Source of the DNA: Ceratodon purpureus
Taxonomy: Eukaryota; Streptophyta; Bryopsida; Pseudoditrichales; Ditrichaceae
Reading direction: 5' to 3'
Assembly: GCA_014871385.1 (NCBI GenBank)
Contig: CM026430.1
Location: 17,046,995-17,110,994, forward strand
Length of the DNA: 64,000 nt
This document shows positions 37,801-50,100 of this stretch, one piece after another. Numbering within the stretch: position 1 is the stretch's first letter; each line of letters begins with the position of its first letter. The notes beneath the pieces were generated by a model that made no database searches, had not been told where the DNA came from, and saw only the letters and a program-made list of their open reading frames with translations. The position numbers and the translations under genes are program-made.

Positions 37801-38794
37801 AGTCTTATTATTGTCAGGGAAGATACTAATTTTACCGATTACAATTTCTTATTATTTTTCTATAAATTATTTTATTTCCATTTTTTCCCTCTCAATGTAT
37901 GATAACTATTGACTAAATTTTTATTTTCTTAAAGAAGGTGCTTGCATAATTATATTAGCTTTGTCGAAATACATTTATTTTTTACCTTGGATGTCCAAGA
38001 AAAATGGTCATGCTATCTAATGTAGTATGCTATCCAACCAATTAATTCGCGTCGGTCCTTATACATAAAAGTTAGCTTCTTCTATTCTTGAAGTAAAAAT
38101 AAGGAACATAATTTCTATATGTAATAAAGAACTATTCTTTTTTTGCATTTGAAATCAAAAAGGTGAGAAAACTTTGACTTCTTTTGGAATGAAAATCATC
38201 ATCATATAGGTAGTATGGTTGACTTGAGGTTAAACATTTTTTTGGAGGATCATATCAATCAATATGTTTTCACCATAATTTCTCTATTCATGAATACAAT
38301 GGTGGGCCAATCTATTTTTTTTATTTAAGATTAATTCTATTAATCTTTTAAAATGAGGGTTTGAAAATTTGGACTTTAAACAAACTCTGTAGACAAGAAA
38401 CATTTAAGATGAGGAAATTTTTATATGCAAAACTACTGGTTTTCACAATCCATGGTATATCTTTCCTTAGCTCATATGTAAATTCTGCTGGACAATACTA
38501 TATTCTATAGTCCTTGCAAATAATATTCATATATAATAGGAAATATGCGAATTTTCTTGACTTCTTGCCACACTTGTTTTTGACCAGCAAATGACTGAAT
38601 GTTCAAATTATTGGCTTTCCGAGAAGTGGCATCATGACCTGGCAAAGGTAAGACATTCATAAATTGGACATATAAGGCGGAAAACATGGCCACTAAAACA
38701 TACAAACAGTTCACAACCTCTGTGGCCAGAATTTACATGTATCATATAAAAATTCTCTAATCAGACTTTGATGCATCAACCAATTCCTTCCATT
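37801..38794. other. AT-rich spacer, nothing recognised
   Basis: AT-rich sequence with no coding signal; the right end should include the 3' UTR of the phosphatase-like gene on the minus strand. Confidence 0.5.
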
Positions 38795-41700
38795 CTACTG
38801 TCCGAAAAGATACCGAATCATCTCAGGATGCTCCTGAACCTTCCGCCCAAGATTGTAGACATCAACCATCCTTCGCAACTGCAGCTTGGCAATGAAAAAC
38901 TCCGCATTGACGTTTCCAATTATGATAAAAGATGTGTCTGTTATTTGAGTTGAGAAAAGAAGTTGGCCTACAACCGTAAGTCTATGTTAGGCCTTCATTC
39001 TTCTTCTTTCACACGAACAAAATAGATTCATTGCAGGGAGCAACCACTACACGACTAAGAGGGGCTAGGAGAACCCCAGCCTAGCTACAGCTACTCAAAA
39101 GAGAAATGTCGTGTACAACCCACTGTAGCGGGAAAAGGAGGTATCCTACCCTGCGCTATAATATTCAAGAGTAAGGATGCCAACTTATGGCTTTACGGAT
39201 CGCAGTACAAAAAATTCTACGAAGTTTATATTCTATTGCTATATATTTTCACTTTTGATCAACAAAAAGGTCGGCTATTTTCAATTGAAAATGTCAGTTG
39301 AAAATGACAGTAAGGTACTCTTTTCACTGAACCCAAATTTTCTCATTCGAATGTAGTACACATCAGACGAGTTATTTGGCATTGATCAGCTCTAACGTCA
39401 TGAACATGTTCACGAATTAAGTAAAGTCAACTACTCACTATCAATGATATCAAAGACTACTTACGTACTGAAAAAGAAGAGTTCATGATTCAAAATAGGA
39501 AGAGTATCCAACACTGCAAATAAAATGATTTACAGTAAATGAAACAGCCAGAAACCTACAACATGAGTGTTCGAATTTCGCAATTCAACATACGTTGTCG
39601 GGTGCTGGTGAGCTCCTGTAAGCATTGGCGAGGCAACACATGAGAGGAATGGAAGGGTGCTGCAACCATGAGGATTATTCATAAATTATCATCATATTCC
39701 AATAAAATTCCATATGTGAATATGTGGAAAGTAAAACCCATTCGAGGAACACATTAACTCACAGCCCTTATGAAATTAATAATACGTTGAGTTCATGACA
39801 TCATGCGTACCCTGAAGAAAGTTGAATGCCCTATCACGACAATGACATTCTCCGGCCTTGAACGTAAGAATTGCCTGAAGACGCCCACTCGCTTGCGCAA
39901 TTCTTCTGTTCAAGAAAACAATAACATCGGGTAAAAGAAAATTAGATTTTTTAAAAGTGGGCTGCTAGTCAGAAAGTAAATACGTGACTTTAAAAAAACC
40001 TGATCAATTCCCTTAATTTGTAGGGAAGTACAAGACGTAGTAAAGAGATTTGATTAAATCCATGAAGAATGAAGTATGAGAAACTGACCCATGGGTTCTA
40101 CACTGTTAAACTCCATCCTTAGTGCATCATTTGAACACTTTGGTTGGGAGTACCACCAGACCTCCGGCAATGCATCAAAAGATAGCCAAGGATACTCCCC
40201 TGCAAGAACCTGCAGCTTCTAAAAATATGACGTGTAAATAACCTATTAACAACATGACATGCAATGTGGAAACACACATTATCACAATACACAATCTACC
40301 ATCATGTAATGCAGGCATCGGGACACCCCGGGCCTGCACCCGACGTCTCTGAGGGTCCGTAAACGGGACCTTCGGACCCGTAGTGTGATCAAAATAGACC
40401 AGGGAGAATCTGAACATCACCTGAGGGGGGCGGCCAACGTCACCACTGCACATTACGTGCTCAGCATGAAGTGGTGTCACCTCAATCTTGTGTTGGCCTG
40501 GCTCCTGAAAGATAAAACTATGTCAAATCAAACTTACTAATCGTGACTCACATCCAGAAACCCTTCAATTCTTGAACCAGAGTCTCGTGTGAATACCTGG
40601 GCGGATGGAAACGCACCAGACAGTGTCTGCAGAGCTCGAGTAAGGGGTGAGACCAATATCTACGTGACAGATCATTCAACAAGCTCTTTAGATACAGTAC
40701 GTAACATCAGCTCCATATAATAAGTGTTCTCCGAGGAGAGTTTATGATAATGTAACCCAATAGGAAATTGAATCCAGCCTCACCACTTCAGGTTTGAGCA
40801 ACGCCATCTTGGGTGCTATACTTCTTGCCTGTAAAACTTGCACAACAACGAATCAAAATTGGGAACCGAAATTCTGGTATACCAATAGAACTTCCCACCA
40901 ATGTAAGGGCACAATATATAAGTGGAATACCAACCTGTTGGTGTCCAAGCGAAGTGAGCCGTAAGTCGAACCTATCCTGAGCATCCTCAAGACTAATCAA
41001 TGAGGCAGTATGTCCATGTCGTACCAAATGCACAGTCTGAGGGAGGAGGGAAAGAGTCAATAAGCAGAAACACGTGCCTCGTTTAAAGCAGAGAATGATA
41101 GATTACCAACAATCGTCATCAATGCAACCAAAGCTCAACCGAGGGAACTACAGTACAACAAACTCCATGATGTACCTTTTTAGGACGGTAAAAGAGCGGA
41201 AATAGCTTGGAGCTTCCAGAAGCCTCTCTGCTCGTTTGCAAATCCTCCCTGACCTAATTCAATCTCAGTACAAACATAAATACAGAGCTTCGAAGCAAAA
41301 CGTAAAATCCAAGATTCAGGGTAGGCGACCTATGTAAAGACACTTTGTTCACCTGTTCCGGACGCGATGTCTCTTGCAATAACTCCCCCGTCTCCTCATC
41401 GTTCACAGGAGCTGTAGTTGTGGATGCTACGGGTGTTGAAGCTTCCATCATTGCCTGAGCTTCGACCAAAGTGAGGTTGAAATTGGCATTCAGGTACCCA
41501 AGTAAGAAGCTCATACGCACCAGTTAGAACAAACACGTACCTCAGTGGCACTATCTTGCTCATCACGCGTTTGATGCGCTGGTGCTGCGTAAGCAGTACC
41601 ATTCCCAGCCGCTTCCACTCTTCACAATGTCATAAAAATTCATCAACTCAACCCTAATTAAGTCACCACCTCTTGACAAGATCACAGCACAATGCTACCA

Positions 41701-41958
41701 CAATTCGAGTTCCTTTCGGATGCAACTCATGTTCAAAGACCGAAGGAAGCAGAATCTCTGAAGTGGGATCAAGATGATTCACCTGGATGGATTGCCCACG
41801 ACTTGCTGCGAACCGGCTCCACTACCCAACAACTCCACATCGTACACCTCATTCTCCCCGTGCACGAAGTGCAATGCCAGACGCGCTTCGCAGCATGGGC
41901 ACGACACCAGCTGCACCTTCTGGCGCTCTCGAGGCGGAACCAGAGCCGCTCTCTTCAT
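38795..41958 (-). CDS. Histidine phosphatase superfamily (phosphoglycerate mutase-like) protein
   Basis: Branch 1 histidine phosphatase fold; the substrate is unknown. Twelve exons close in frame to about 366 residues: 41783-41958, 41541-41619, 41353-41454, 41176-41244, 40935-41036, 40784-40828, 40597-40659, 40421-40504, 40089-40209, 39811-39905, 39594-39615 and 38795-38937. The phosphohistidine sits in HLVRHGHT near residue 149, followed by SPLTRALQT, the acidic residue region in EHVMCSGDVGRPP, and the second histidine in IVVIGHSTFFR. The N-terminal 140 residues are extra: a cysteine cluster (LVSCPCCEARLALHF), then an A/T/E-rich linker. An alternative junction (exon 3 to 41330, exon 4 from 41248) adds 9 residues and is also in frame. 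The 22-nt exon and the final exon are placed by splice phase only; the final 47 residues are not familiar to me. Confidence 0.83.
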
Positions 41959-42131
41959 GATTCCCGACTACGCTGCACTTTTGAGTGGCCTCCGGTTCCC
42001 TTCGATGCATTCACGCGCATTCATGCACCGAAGATGAAGACTCCGCTTGGCTCCTCGGGTCGCGAAAACGTTACATCAGCATCGAAATTGTGTGGCCCCG
42101 CAGCTAACGAAGGATTACTCTAGTAATTGCA

Positions 42132-42145
42132 AAACCCTAAACCCT
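42132..42145. promoter_or_regulatory. Telo-box-like motif (AAACCCTAAACCCT)
   Basis: Two tandem copies of the plant telo-box core AAACCCT lie 174 bases upstream of the phosphatase-like start codon. Such boxes are common in promoters or leaders of plant housekeeping and growth genes. Function here is inferred from position only. Confidence 0.5.
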
Positions 42146-42558
42146 GAAGAAGACTCCGAGAGGCACCATTTCTAGAATTGTAACATATATTCTATCTCGA
42201 GTCTACAGAGTTCACAATTCCAAACGCACCCAGATTTTCAGTGCATTCAAAACTGAATATCCTGATAGCCACTTGTGGAACTCAGCAGACTTCCTGTCCA
42301 GAACCTTGTTAACACAGATAAACAATCCAGAGCTTAGGAATAAGGATTTGATTAACAACATCAAGTGCCCATTGCAGTGGAGTGTTGATTATGAATGCTA
42401 ACCTTGTGTTGAACTGCTCATCCGATAAGTGTGGTGTGCATACAAATAGGTTTCTCATGCGAATCCTGTGGCAGAGGCGTAGCTGGGGAGATCATCACCA
42501 ACCCCAGCCCCTGCACAAATAGGATACTATCATATCCACCACAACCTGCTCGTCTACA

Positions 42559-42564
42559 TATAAA
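42559..42564 (+). promoter_or_regulatory. Candidate TATA box of the cysteine-rich gene
   Basis: TATAAA lies 163 bases before the ATG at 42727, a usual distance if the leader is about 135 bases. A real TATA box would fit a regulated, inducible gene better than a housekeeping one. Confidence 0.4.
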
Positions 42565-42726
42565 CGTTTGGTGATAAGAAGCAGGTACATAATGGTGTTC
42601 CGAGTAGTACAGATTTGGGGCTAGCATTGTCTCTTTCGAGACTGTATTGATCCTCATCTTTCACATGAAGGCCAGTACCATTGGATTGCATGATCACTGC
42701 TTCCTTGTTGGCTAAATCGTCAAGAA

Positions 42727-43291
42727 ATGACAAGAATGAGAGTGCTGGCACGACGCTGTGAAGTCTTGGTGTGCACTTTGGTGCTTGTTTGGACGATTTC
42801 TGGTCAGAACCCTCTGCCTACCATCATTTAGAAACCGATGAGTTTGAATTCCGTTTCCAGTTCCAGAAGTCCGGCACATTCAATTCCAGCACTGATTCAA
42901 ATTGTTTGTTAACACTGAACATGTTCCAGGAGCATATGCCGACACCGGTCTGTTCATAGCACCCATTTGCAATGTTACAGAGTTCTCAGGACTGACCACA
43001 GACTGCGCCCAAATAATCTCATACCTACAGTTCCTGGGCAACGCGGACTGCTGCGTTCATGAGCACCCTTCCGTAAACGGTTGCACTACCATGAACGCGT
43101 TCGGAACTTGCAGGGCACGCATTTGTGCTCTTCCCTTCGTTCCTCTCCCACGCTGCCAACCCTGTGGGGTCGTTGCCGAATATGTGAGAAATTTAGCTAA
43201 CCTCTGTGCAGAACCAATACTTGGTGAATCACGCTCTGGTGGATTCCAAGTCATAAAGGAGGATACTGCCATGTTCATTGTCCTATACTAA
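42727..43291 (+). CDS. Putative secreted cysteine-rich protein, about 145 residues
   Basis: Two exons close in frame: 42727-42802 and 42930-43291, separated by a 127-base intron (GTCAGA donor, TTCCAG acceptor). The first exon encodes a signal-peptide-like start (MTRMRVLARRCEVLVCTLVL, then VWTISG), and cleavage before AYADTG is likely. The mature part of about 118 residues has ten cysteines: PICNVTEF, TTDCAQII, NADCCVHE, NGCTTM, FGTCRARICA, RCQPCG and NLCAEP. It ends MFIVLY. The stop codon overlaps a polyadenylation-like AATAAA (43290-43295). The spacing CxxxxxF, DC, FGTC and a terminal hydrophobic-IxLY pattern recalls the Ecp2 (Hce2) or KP4-like fold, but this is a weak pattern match. The splice model and expression are unproven; an upstream ATG at 42690 opens a short overlapping frame. 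Confidence 0.5.
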
Positions 43292-44178
43292 TAAAAATTG
43301 CCTATTCAGTTCAGAAACATACCTTTGGCTTCGTGTAATGTATCATTCAACTGGCTGCATGTCTGACGGCAAAGATTCTAACATCAGAAACATGCTTCAG
43401 GTGATGATGTTCCTGTTCTGATTCCATGAGCCGATGCTTTCTGAAAAACAAAATCAGCCAGTGCAGAGAGCACCTCTCTATTGTCTGGTAGAAACAGACG
43501 GCACAGGGATGAACATTTCAATAAGAAAGTTCCAGGAGATCGGTACAATAGTGGGCAAATGATACAGTAGAGTCAAGACCATGCGTAACTTTACTGAAGT
43601 GTCATTATTGGAATAAAAGTGTACAAACATGTGACGATGATTAAAGAGCAACCATGTGACGATGATAGGGAGCAGCTTATAACCAACGTCCAGGTTGAAA
43701 ATCGTTCCACAGCTCTGAATAACCTGTATTCTAATTACACAGTTAGTGAGTGCCCCTTCGATGTTTGCACAGAAGGTGTACCAACCGCTAAAATACCACA
43801 AATGCCTTAGCCGTCTGTAAGGTGGCAAGGGACTTAAGTCTATCTTATAGTGTTGGGCTAGTTCTACAAAGTTTCACCTACAAAATTCTTGACGTCTCTT
43901 AAACCGCAAATAGAGGAGGCATCGGATAGAGCCCACTTCAACTTGACGCGTCTTGACTTTTTAATCACGCAAGATGAGTAGGAATCTACTGTTAAGCATC
44001 TACTGTTTAAGGAGTGGATAAGAATCAGAAGGAGAAGCTGGAAATCTATGAAGTTGAAACTAATCTCTTAGAAAGTGTGTTTCGCGGACCTTTGGCAAAT
44101 CTAATAACAAAGGGTCTATGCTAACGGACCCACGCCTTGGATTGTATGGGTACAAAGAATGATAGAATGAGTCAGGTT
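43292..44178. other. Spacer between the cysteine-rich gene and the 3' end of SCAR
   Basis: This contains the likely 3' UTRs of two convergent genes. No other reading frame has protein-like character. Confidence 0.5.
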
Positions 44179-47100
44179 TTACGAATCGCTCCAGTCGTCC
44201 TCCCCATCGTCATCGTCATCACTTCCAGCAAAGGCCTACAACATCAAAGGCAGATGGGTGTGACCAAGAAATTCGGCACACTAGCGATAAGATCGTAGTA
44301 ACCCAAGAACTCAACCATATGATTCAAATCTGAATAATCAGGCATAAAATCCCGCCCCCATATATGTATATTCTCATACATAGGTAAATTAGCTAAATGC
44401 CGATTAAAAATTCGCAAAGAAGAAGAGACAAGCCAAAACGCAGAGCCTAGACACAAACTATCCCAAGCGCAAGCGTGGAAATGTGTGGGAAGCATAAGGG
44501 TGTTAGAACTAATGCGCATAACTATGCGAAATACGAGGGAACGAATGCGCATAACTATGCAGAATATGCTGAACAAACAAGCTCTGCTTAAACCTCGGAC
44601 TGAGTGCAGAAGTACCTGTCTAATAGCATTCGCTTTTTCGAGTATGGCAGCAACGTTGATATTCGCCCCTGGACGGGGTATAGACGGGACATTCTCCGAG
44701 CCTTCATTTCGACGAAGATTAAATGACTGCAGTAGGTAGCAAACTGTTATAAACACATAAATGAGACAAAAATTCAAAATCGACGTGTATAATCCCAGAA
44801 CAATAATAATGCAAGGTGTACTAATCACAAAAGCTTTTGCCTCTAAAATGTTGGCCCATACCGTAGTTCTAATTTGATCAATAAAAAGTGATCTTTCATC
44901 AGGAGGTGGTGGAGGCCTTGAAGCAGGTTCCTGGAATGTCAGTACTTTGAGCTGCAGTTACAATTCCCACGAAACGTTGATTACCATCTCTTTCGTAGTT
45001 GATTAGACCACTTACTCGCAACAATATCAACATAAAAATTGAGGGAATTCAGAAAGGAAACCTGCATCTTTTCTATTAACAGTAAGAAATCATTAGAACA
45101 AGATCCACTGCAAGAGTCTTCCAATTAATCGGGCAGCTTACCATGTTTCTGTCATGCTGTGCAATAGCAGCTTCCAGAGCATCCTTTGTGGTAGGAGTCG
45201 TCCGCAATTCAAATTCAGGAACAGGGGATGGTGAATCCATAAAATAAAGTTTCGCTGCAACTTCTGCTCTGTCCAAAGCTATAGATTCACCGCTGTTATC
45301 TGGTTCTCGGGTCAAGAGAGAAGGTAATACTTCCTCATTAGACTGTGCTGCAACACTGGGATAAATGTTTGCCTCAGGTGCACAATTGCGATTAGTATCT
45401 GCCTCTTGAGACGGAGAAAGGACCGATTGACCCTGTAATCGAGCTGCACCATCGACATCCGCCTCATTTCGAGGTTCGAAGTCGATGCTATGTTCCGATC
45501 TCATCGAAGGAAGCGCTGCATTGTCATTGGCAGAAGCTGCACCATCATTAAGAGATCTTTCTCCCTCCTCCAATGAAGAACGTGATGCTTTCTCGCTGGT
45601 ATGAGCTGCAACACAAACACTTGCTTCGTTCACAAGTTCAAGGTCGAGACTTCGTCCTGATCTCTCCAATGGAGACGCTGCTTTCTCGTTAGCAGGCACT
45701 GCTTCAACAATATCTGCATCATTCACATGTTCAAATTTGATAATTCTCTCGTCGATATTCAATGGAGAAGGTAATGATTTCTCGCTGGCATGCGCAGCAA
45801 CAGAAATATCTCCCTCGTACAAACGTTCGTGAATACTCTCTGACACTTCATCTTGATCTCGCTGAGCTGCAACAGAAACACGTGCATCGCTAGCATGTTC
45901 AAATTCGTAACTGCCCTCTGATTCTTCAAACAAAGATGGTGACGCTTGCTTGCTATCTGTAGATTGAACCTCGGCGTCATCTGCATTTCTCAATAGACCA
46001 GGTGCCAGAGTATCTCCGGCCCCTCCAGGTGAGGACACTCTTGATTGCTCAATAGATTGATCTATCTCGTCTACATCCACTTCAGCCACATGATAAGACA
46101 TGTTCTGTTTGCCGGAGGCTACAACCGAGGCCCACGAATTAGCATGTAAAGGTTGCTTGGAAACGGCTCTCCCAACAGGCACAGCTAATAGCTCAATTTC
46201 TGCTACTCTTGTCAGCACGCGAAATTCCTCTAAACCCCCTGCAACGGAGGGAGGAACGTCATCGAACGATGAACTTGAGGAATGCGATGGACCCGAATTA
46301 CTTGTACCACTGAGTTCCACTCTTTGAGGCTCATTCTGTCTAATCTTTTCATCATTATAGTCTTCCTCAAGATCGTGGCTAGAGGACGAGAAATCTTCTG
46401 TATGCACATATGAAGCTGCTGCTGACGGGGTGGGGAGATCTGGTAATCGATACTCCTCCTTTTCATCTCCCCTATGGCTGTGTACTATTGTAGTATGTGG
46501 AGAATCCAAATCCTCCGACGCTACTGAAATCACGGTACTCTTTGTTGGTGAATCCAGATCCAACTGTGGGGGTGGTGAACAAGCTGGTGAGCTGGTTTCT
46601 GAATGGTTAACCAGATTTGGAGGAAGTGAAAAATCTGGCTTGGGAGACAGTCCAGGATCCAGTCGACCAAGCCACTTTAAAGTTCCAGTCTCTGAGAAAT
46701 AGGACCTAGGTGTCTGTAAGGGAGAGCGTAAAGGAGAACGCAACGGAGAACGCAACGGTGGGTGATGTGGTAGCTTGAAGACAGCCCTTGGGGGTGTGCT
46801 GGGAGGTACAGCCTTCCCTCGCCACTGGTTATTTGAAGACTGGTCCATCCTTCCAGGCGAATCTGGTGGAGAATTTGATGTCATACTCTTGTAGGACTTG
46901 GTAGTCGACCTCGCTGTTGATATGGGCTTCAGAGTAGAAGGTAAGGGATCAACCTCTGGCCGGATAGATGGACTCCGAAGAGATGGCAAGATTCTCTGCA
47001 AAACGACAGAAAACAAAATGTTGACTTAACCAGCAAGACGATATGGTGTATAGCGGTTTTAAGAAACAACGGGAAAAAGGAGACGATGCAGAACTGCTAA

Positions 47101-50100
47101 TGTCCAATGGTAAGTAAAGGAAAATTGAACATCGAATACAACGATAGTGACATAACTCGTAAGCATGTGACGTGTTTTGTAGTGCATGGCAGTATCGGCT
47201 TCAGTACGTACCTCTTGCGAAACCGAATGGTCTGTTAATCCGTTTGACATACCACTGTCTAAGGAGAATTTTGCTGAAGTCTCTATAGCCACCTCTGAAC
47301 GCTTCGATGAGGAATGCGAAGCAGGGCTCAACAATATGCTCTTTCCTTGTTCTGGGCTTGTCCGAGCAGCAGTCTCCGAAGCTTTCGCTCCTATACTTGT
47401 AGTTGATACCACTTCATCAACATAAGCCTCCCGCTTTAAAACTGAAGCCTCCTTGGCCACAGCAGAGAGACTAGCTGGCCCAAATCTTACAGGTCGACCT
47501 TGTATGGCATCAAAGTCCCGGCTTTCACATTCACTCCCAGTGTAGGATGATCGTGGACTTTCTGGAGGACTATCCTTGATAATGACGCTGCCTGATGGAC
47601 TTGAAGGGGCACTGTCTTCATCTCCAAGAGAACGACATCTAGGAGTATCATCGGAATTATTTCTAAGAGGACTAGGTGTTGACAAGATACTTGGACTTGA
47701 AAGGAAAATCCGCTGAAAACTCTTCTTAGGACTGCCATGAGGACTTGAGGGAGCACTTGACCCAGGGCTGTCGACAGCACGAGGAGGAAGAAGCAAAGAA
47801 GACCTCGTGGATGCAGAATACTGAGGAGTACCACAAAGAGGAGAACTAGGAGTAACAACAGCAACAGGAGGACTTACAACAAGAGGGGTCACTGGTTCGT
47901 CAAGAGTAGAAGGTTTTTCCAGTGGAGACAGAACGTCATGCTTTGACGTTGGGCTCAGCTGAAGAGCAGGGTGAACATCATCCTCGTCAGAGAGCTTAGT
48001 ATGTCTTGGATCCCCATTCTGTCCAGGACTAGTAGGACCACCAAAGCGATCAGTGATGGATCCACTGGATTGCCTAGATTTAGAGGAATCATCGCGCTCA
48101 GGGCTCATAGGTGGTGTAGGCAAGCGGTATAGTTGGAGTCTCGATCGGCCAGAAAGACTTCCTGGCTCAGACTTTACAGACGTGGTTTCAGGACGGGAAT
48201 CACCCACCAAGGATAAGTCGCGGTTTGGAGATCTTGAAAAGAAGGTTGGTGACTCAGATAGCACAGGAACCCCGTCGAGAGAAGGACTACTTTGATTAGA
48301 TTTTAGTGTTCCTGGCAAGAAAGACCCCAAGTAGGTCGTAGGAGGAGACTGAACTGTGTAATTTGACTCCCTAGGAGGCGATCCCCGAGGGGAATAGAGT
48401 GCGTGAAAAGCAGGAGAATTAGGTGAGCTAGGAGAGTTGGGGGAGGTAGGAGAATTAGGTTCCGAGACACTGGACACTGATATCAGTTCACTTGAATAAG
48501 AATGGCGAGAGAACATGGAAACGCTAGGCTGCAAAATATCCTGCCCAGCATGAGTTGGGCTTGAAGCACTTGAGGAAGAGCCCAAAGAAGAGGGAGTCGG
48601 ACTAGTGGCAATTGCCAACACCAGATCGGGCACTTCAGCCTTCTTAGAGATATCCACAACAGGGACAACCTGAATGCTGGAATCAACGGTCCCATTTCCT
48701 GGAAAGGCCTTCACGAGCTCCCCAGAACGGTTGTTTGCCTTCTGTAACCCAGGTTGCTGGACCAAAGCAGTGACTTCAGCAGCAGGTGTATCAGACGGAC
48801 CTGACGAAGCTGAGGATGTGCGCGGCTCTTCGATTAATGTGGTAGAAATAGGAGGAAGATTCTTAGAAAGTTCCTCAAGATTCACATTGTCAGTCCGCTG
48901 GACATTGTCCCTTTCTGATATATCTGCCAATTTACTGGATGTAGGAAGTGGTTGTTGCTGTTCCATCAGCTTCATCCCTGACGGGATATAAGCTTTCTGA
49001 GCTTCAACATGATTCTTTAAAGCTGCATGATTGAGGGCATCTCCATTGAAATGCGTCACCCTGTGAACGCTTCCAGGAGAATCGAAATCGGACCCTGCAC
49101 CGTCGCCTTCAGAGCCAATTCTAGATGGCGCATCAACAAACTCATCAAACTCACTGCCAGATCTTGCCATAGAAATTTGCCTTGAGAATCTGCCACCATC
49201 ATTACCATCCATGTTGTTCTTCCAGAGAAATTTCCCTGACAAGCGCCCAGAATCTAACGCATCCATATAGACGCTTATCCTAGAAGCAGATTTCATAAGC
49301 GTCGGCGACCCTGTACCAACTGAAATATTCCCCGAAGATAGTTTATCTCCGTCCCTAACATTCATACTAAACTCACCCCTTGCAGTGCCCCTAGGCGTCC
49401 CTACTGGTGTTCTTACTGAACGAGGTATGACGGCGGCTTCTAAATCCTCTTGTAATATACCATTTGCAGTTTTAGACTCCACAGGTAAAACCTGACCATT
49501 GTCAACTGCACCACCCAACCCACCTGCAGGATCCAAGCCCTTGGTATCGAGCGCTCTAGTGTAACCCGTGGCAGGTGCAGCAGCACGATCCTCCAGGTCA
49601 ATGATCCTGGAAATTCTACCGGCCAAGCTGCTTGCCATGCCTTCTGACTCACTAGGTTTTGATACATTCCCAGAATCATTGCCGTTTCCACTATCCCGAA
49701 CACTGATTTTAGAATATTTAACTCCTTCGGAAGTGTTCGAAACTGCTGAAATTTGAATCGCTCTCATTGCGGGTGAGGACGAATCTTCGGCCAAGGTATC
49801 TTTGGGGCCACGGGGAAGACCCCTTGGTGCTTGTGTATCAGATCCGCGCTTCGGACCGAGACGCGAAGGAACTGGATCTTCAATATTAAATGCTGAGGCA
49901 ATGTCGTACGGAAGTCCTTCCAAATCCTCAAGGCTTGCAGAACCATAACGTACCCTGCATATTAGACCACTCAGCTTGAATTTCCAACTATATTTGATTC
50001 GCACTAAAAATAAAAAATACAGGTGCACAAGTCTTATCAATCGACCACACTGTCGAACCTCAACCTCCAGTTCATGACAAGCCGAACGCAACCACCTTCT

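Larger units (their letters stand above)
41959..42726. promoter_or_regulatory. Divergent upstream region between the phosphatase-like and cysteine-rich genes
   Basis: The two start codons, at 41958 (minus) and 42727 (plus), face apart across 768 bases. The region contains a telo-box near the phosphatase side and a TATA-like element near the cysteine-rich side, both listed separately. No further gene is seen. Confidence 0.5.
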
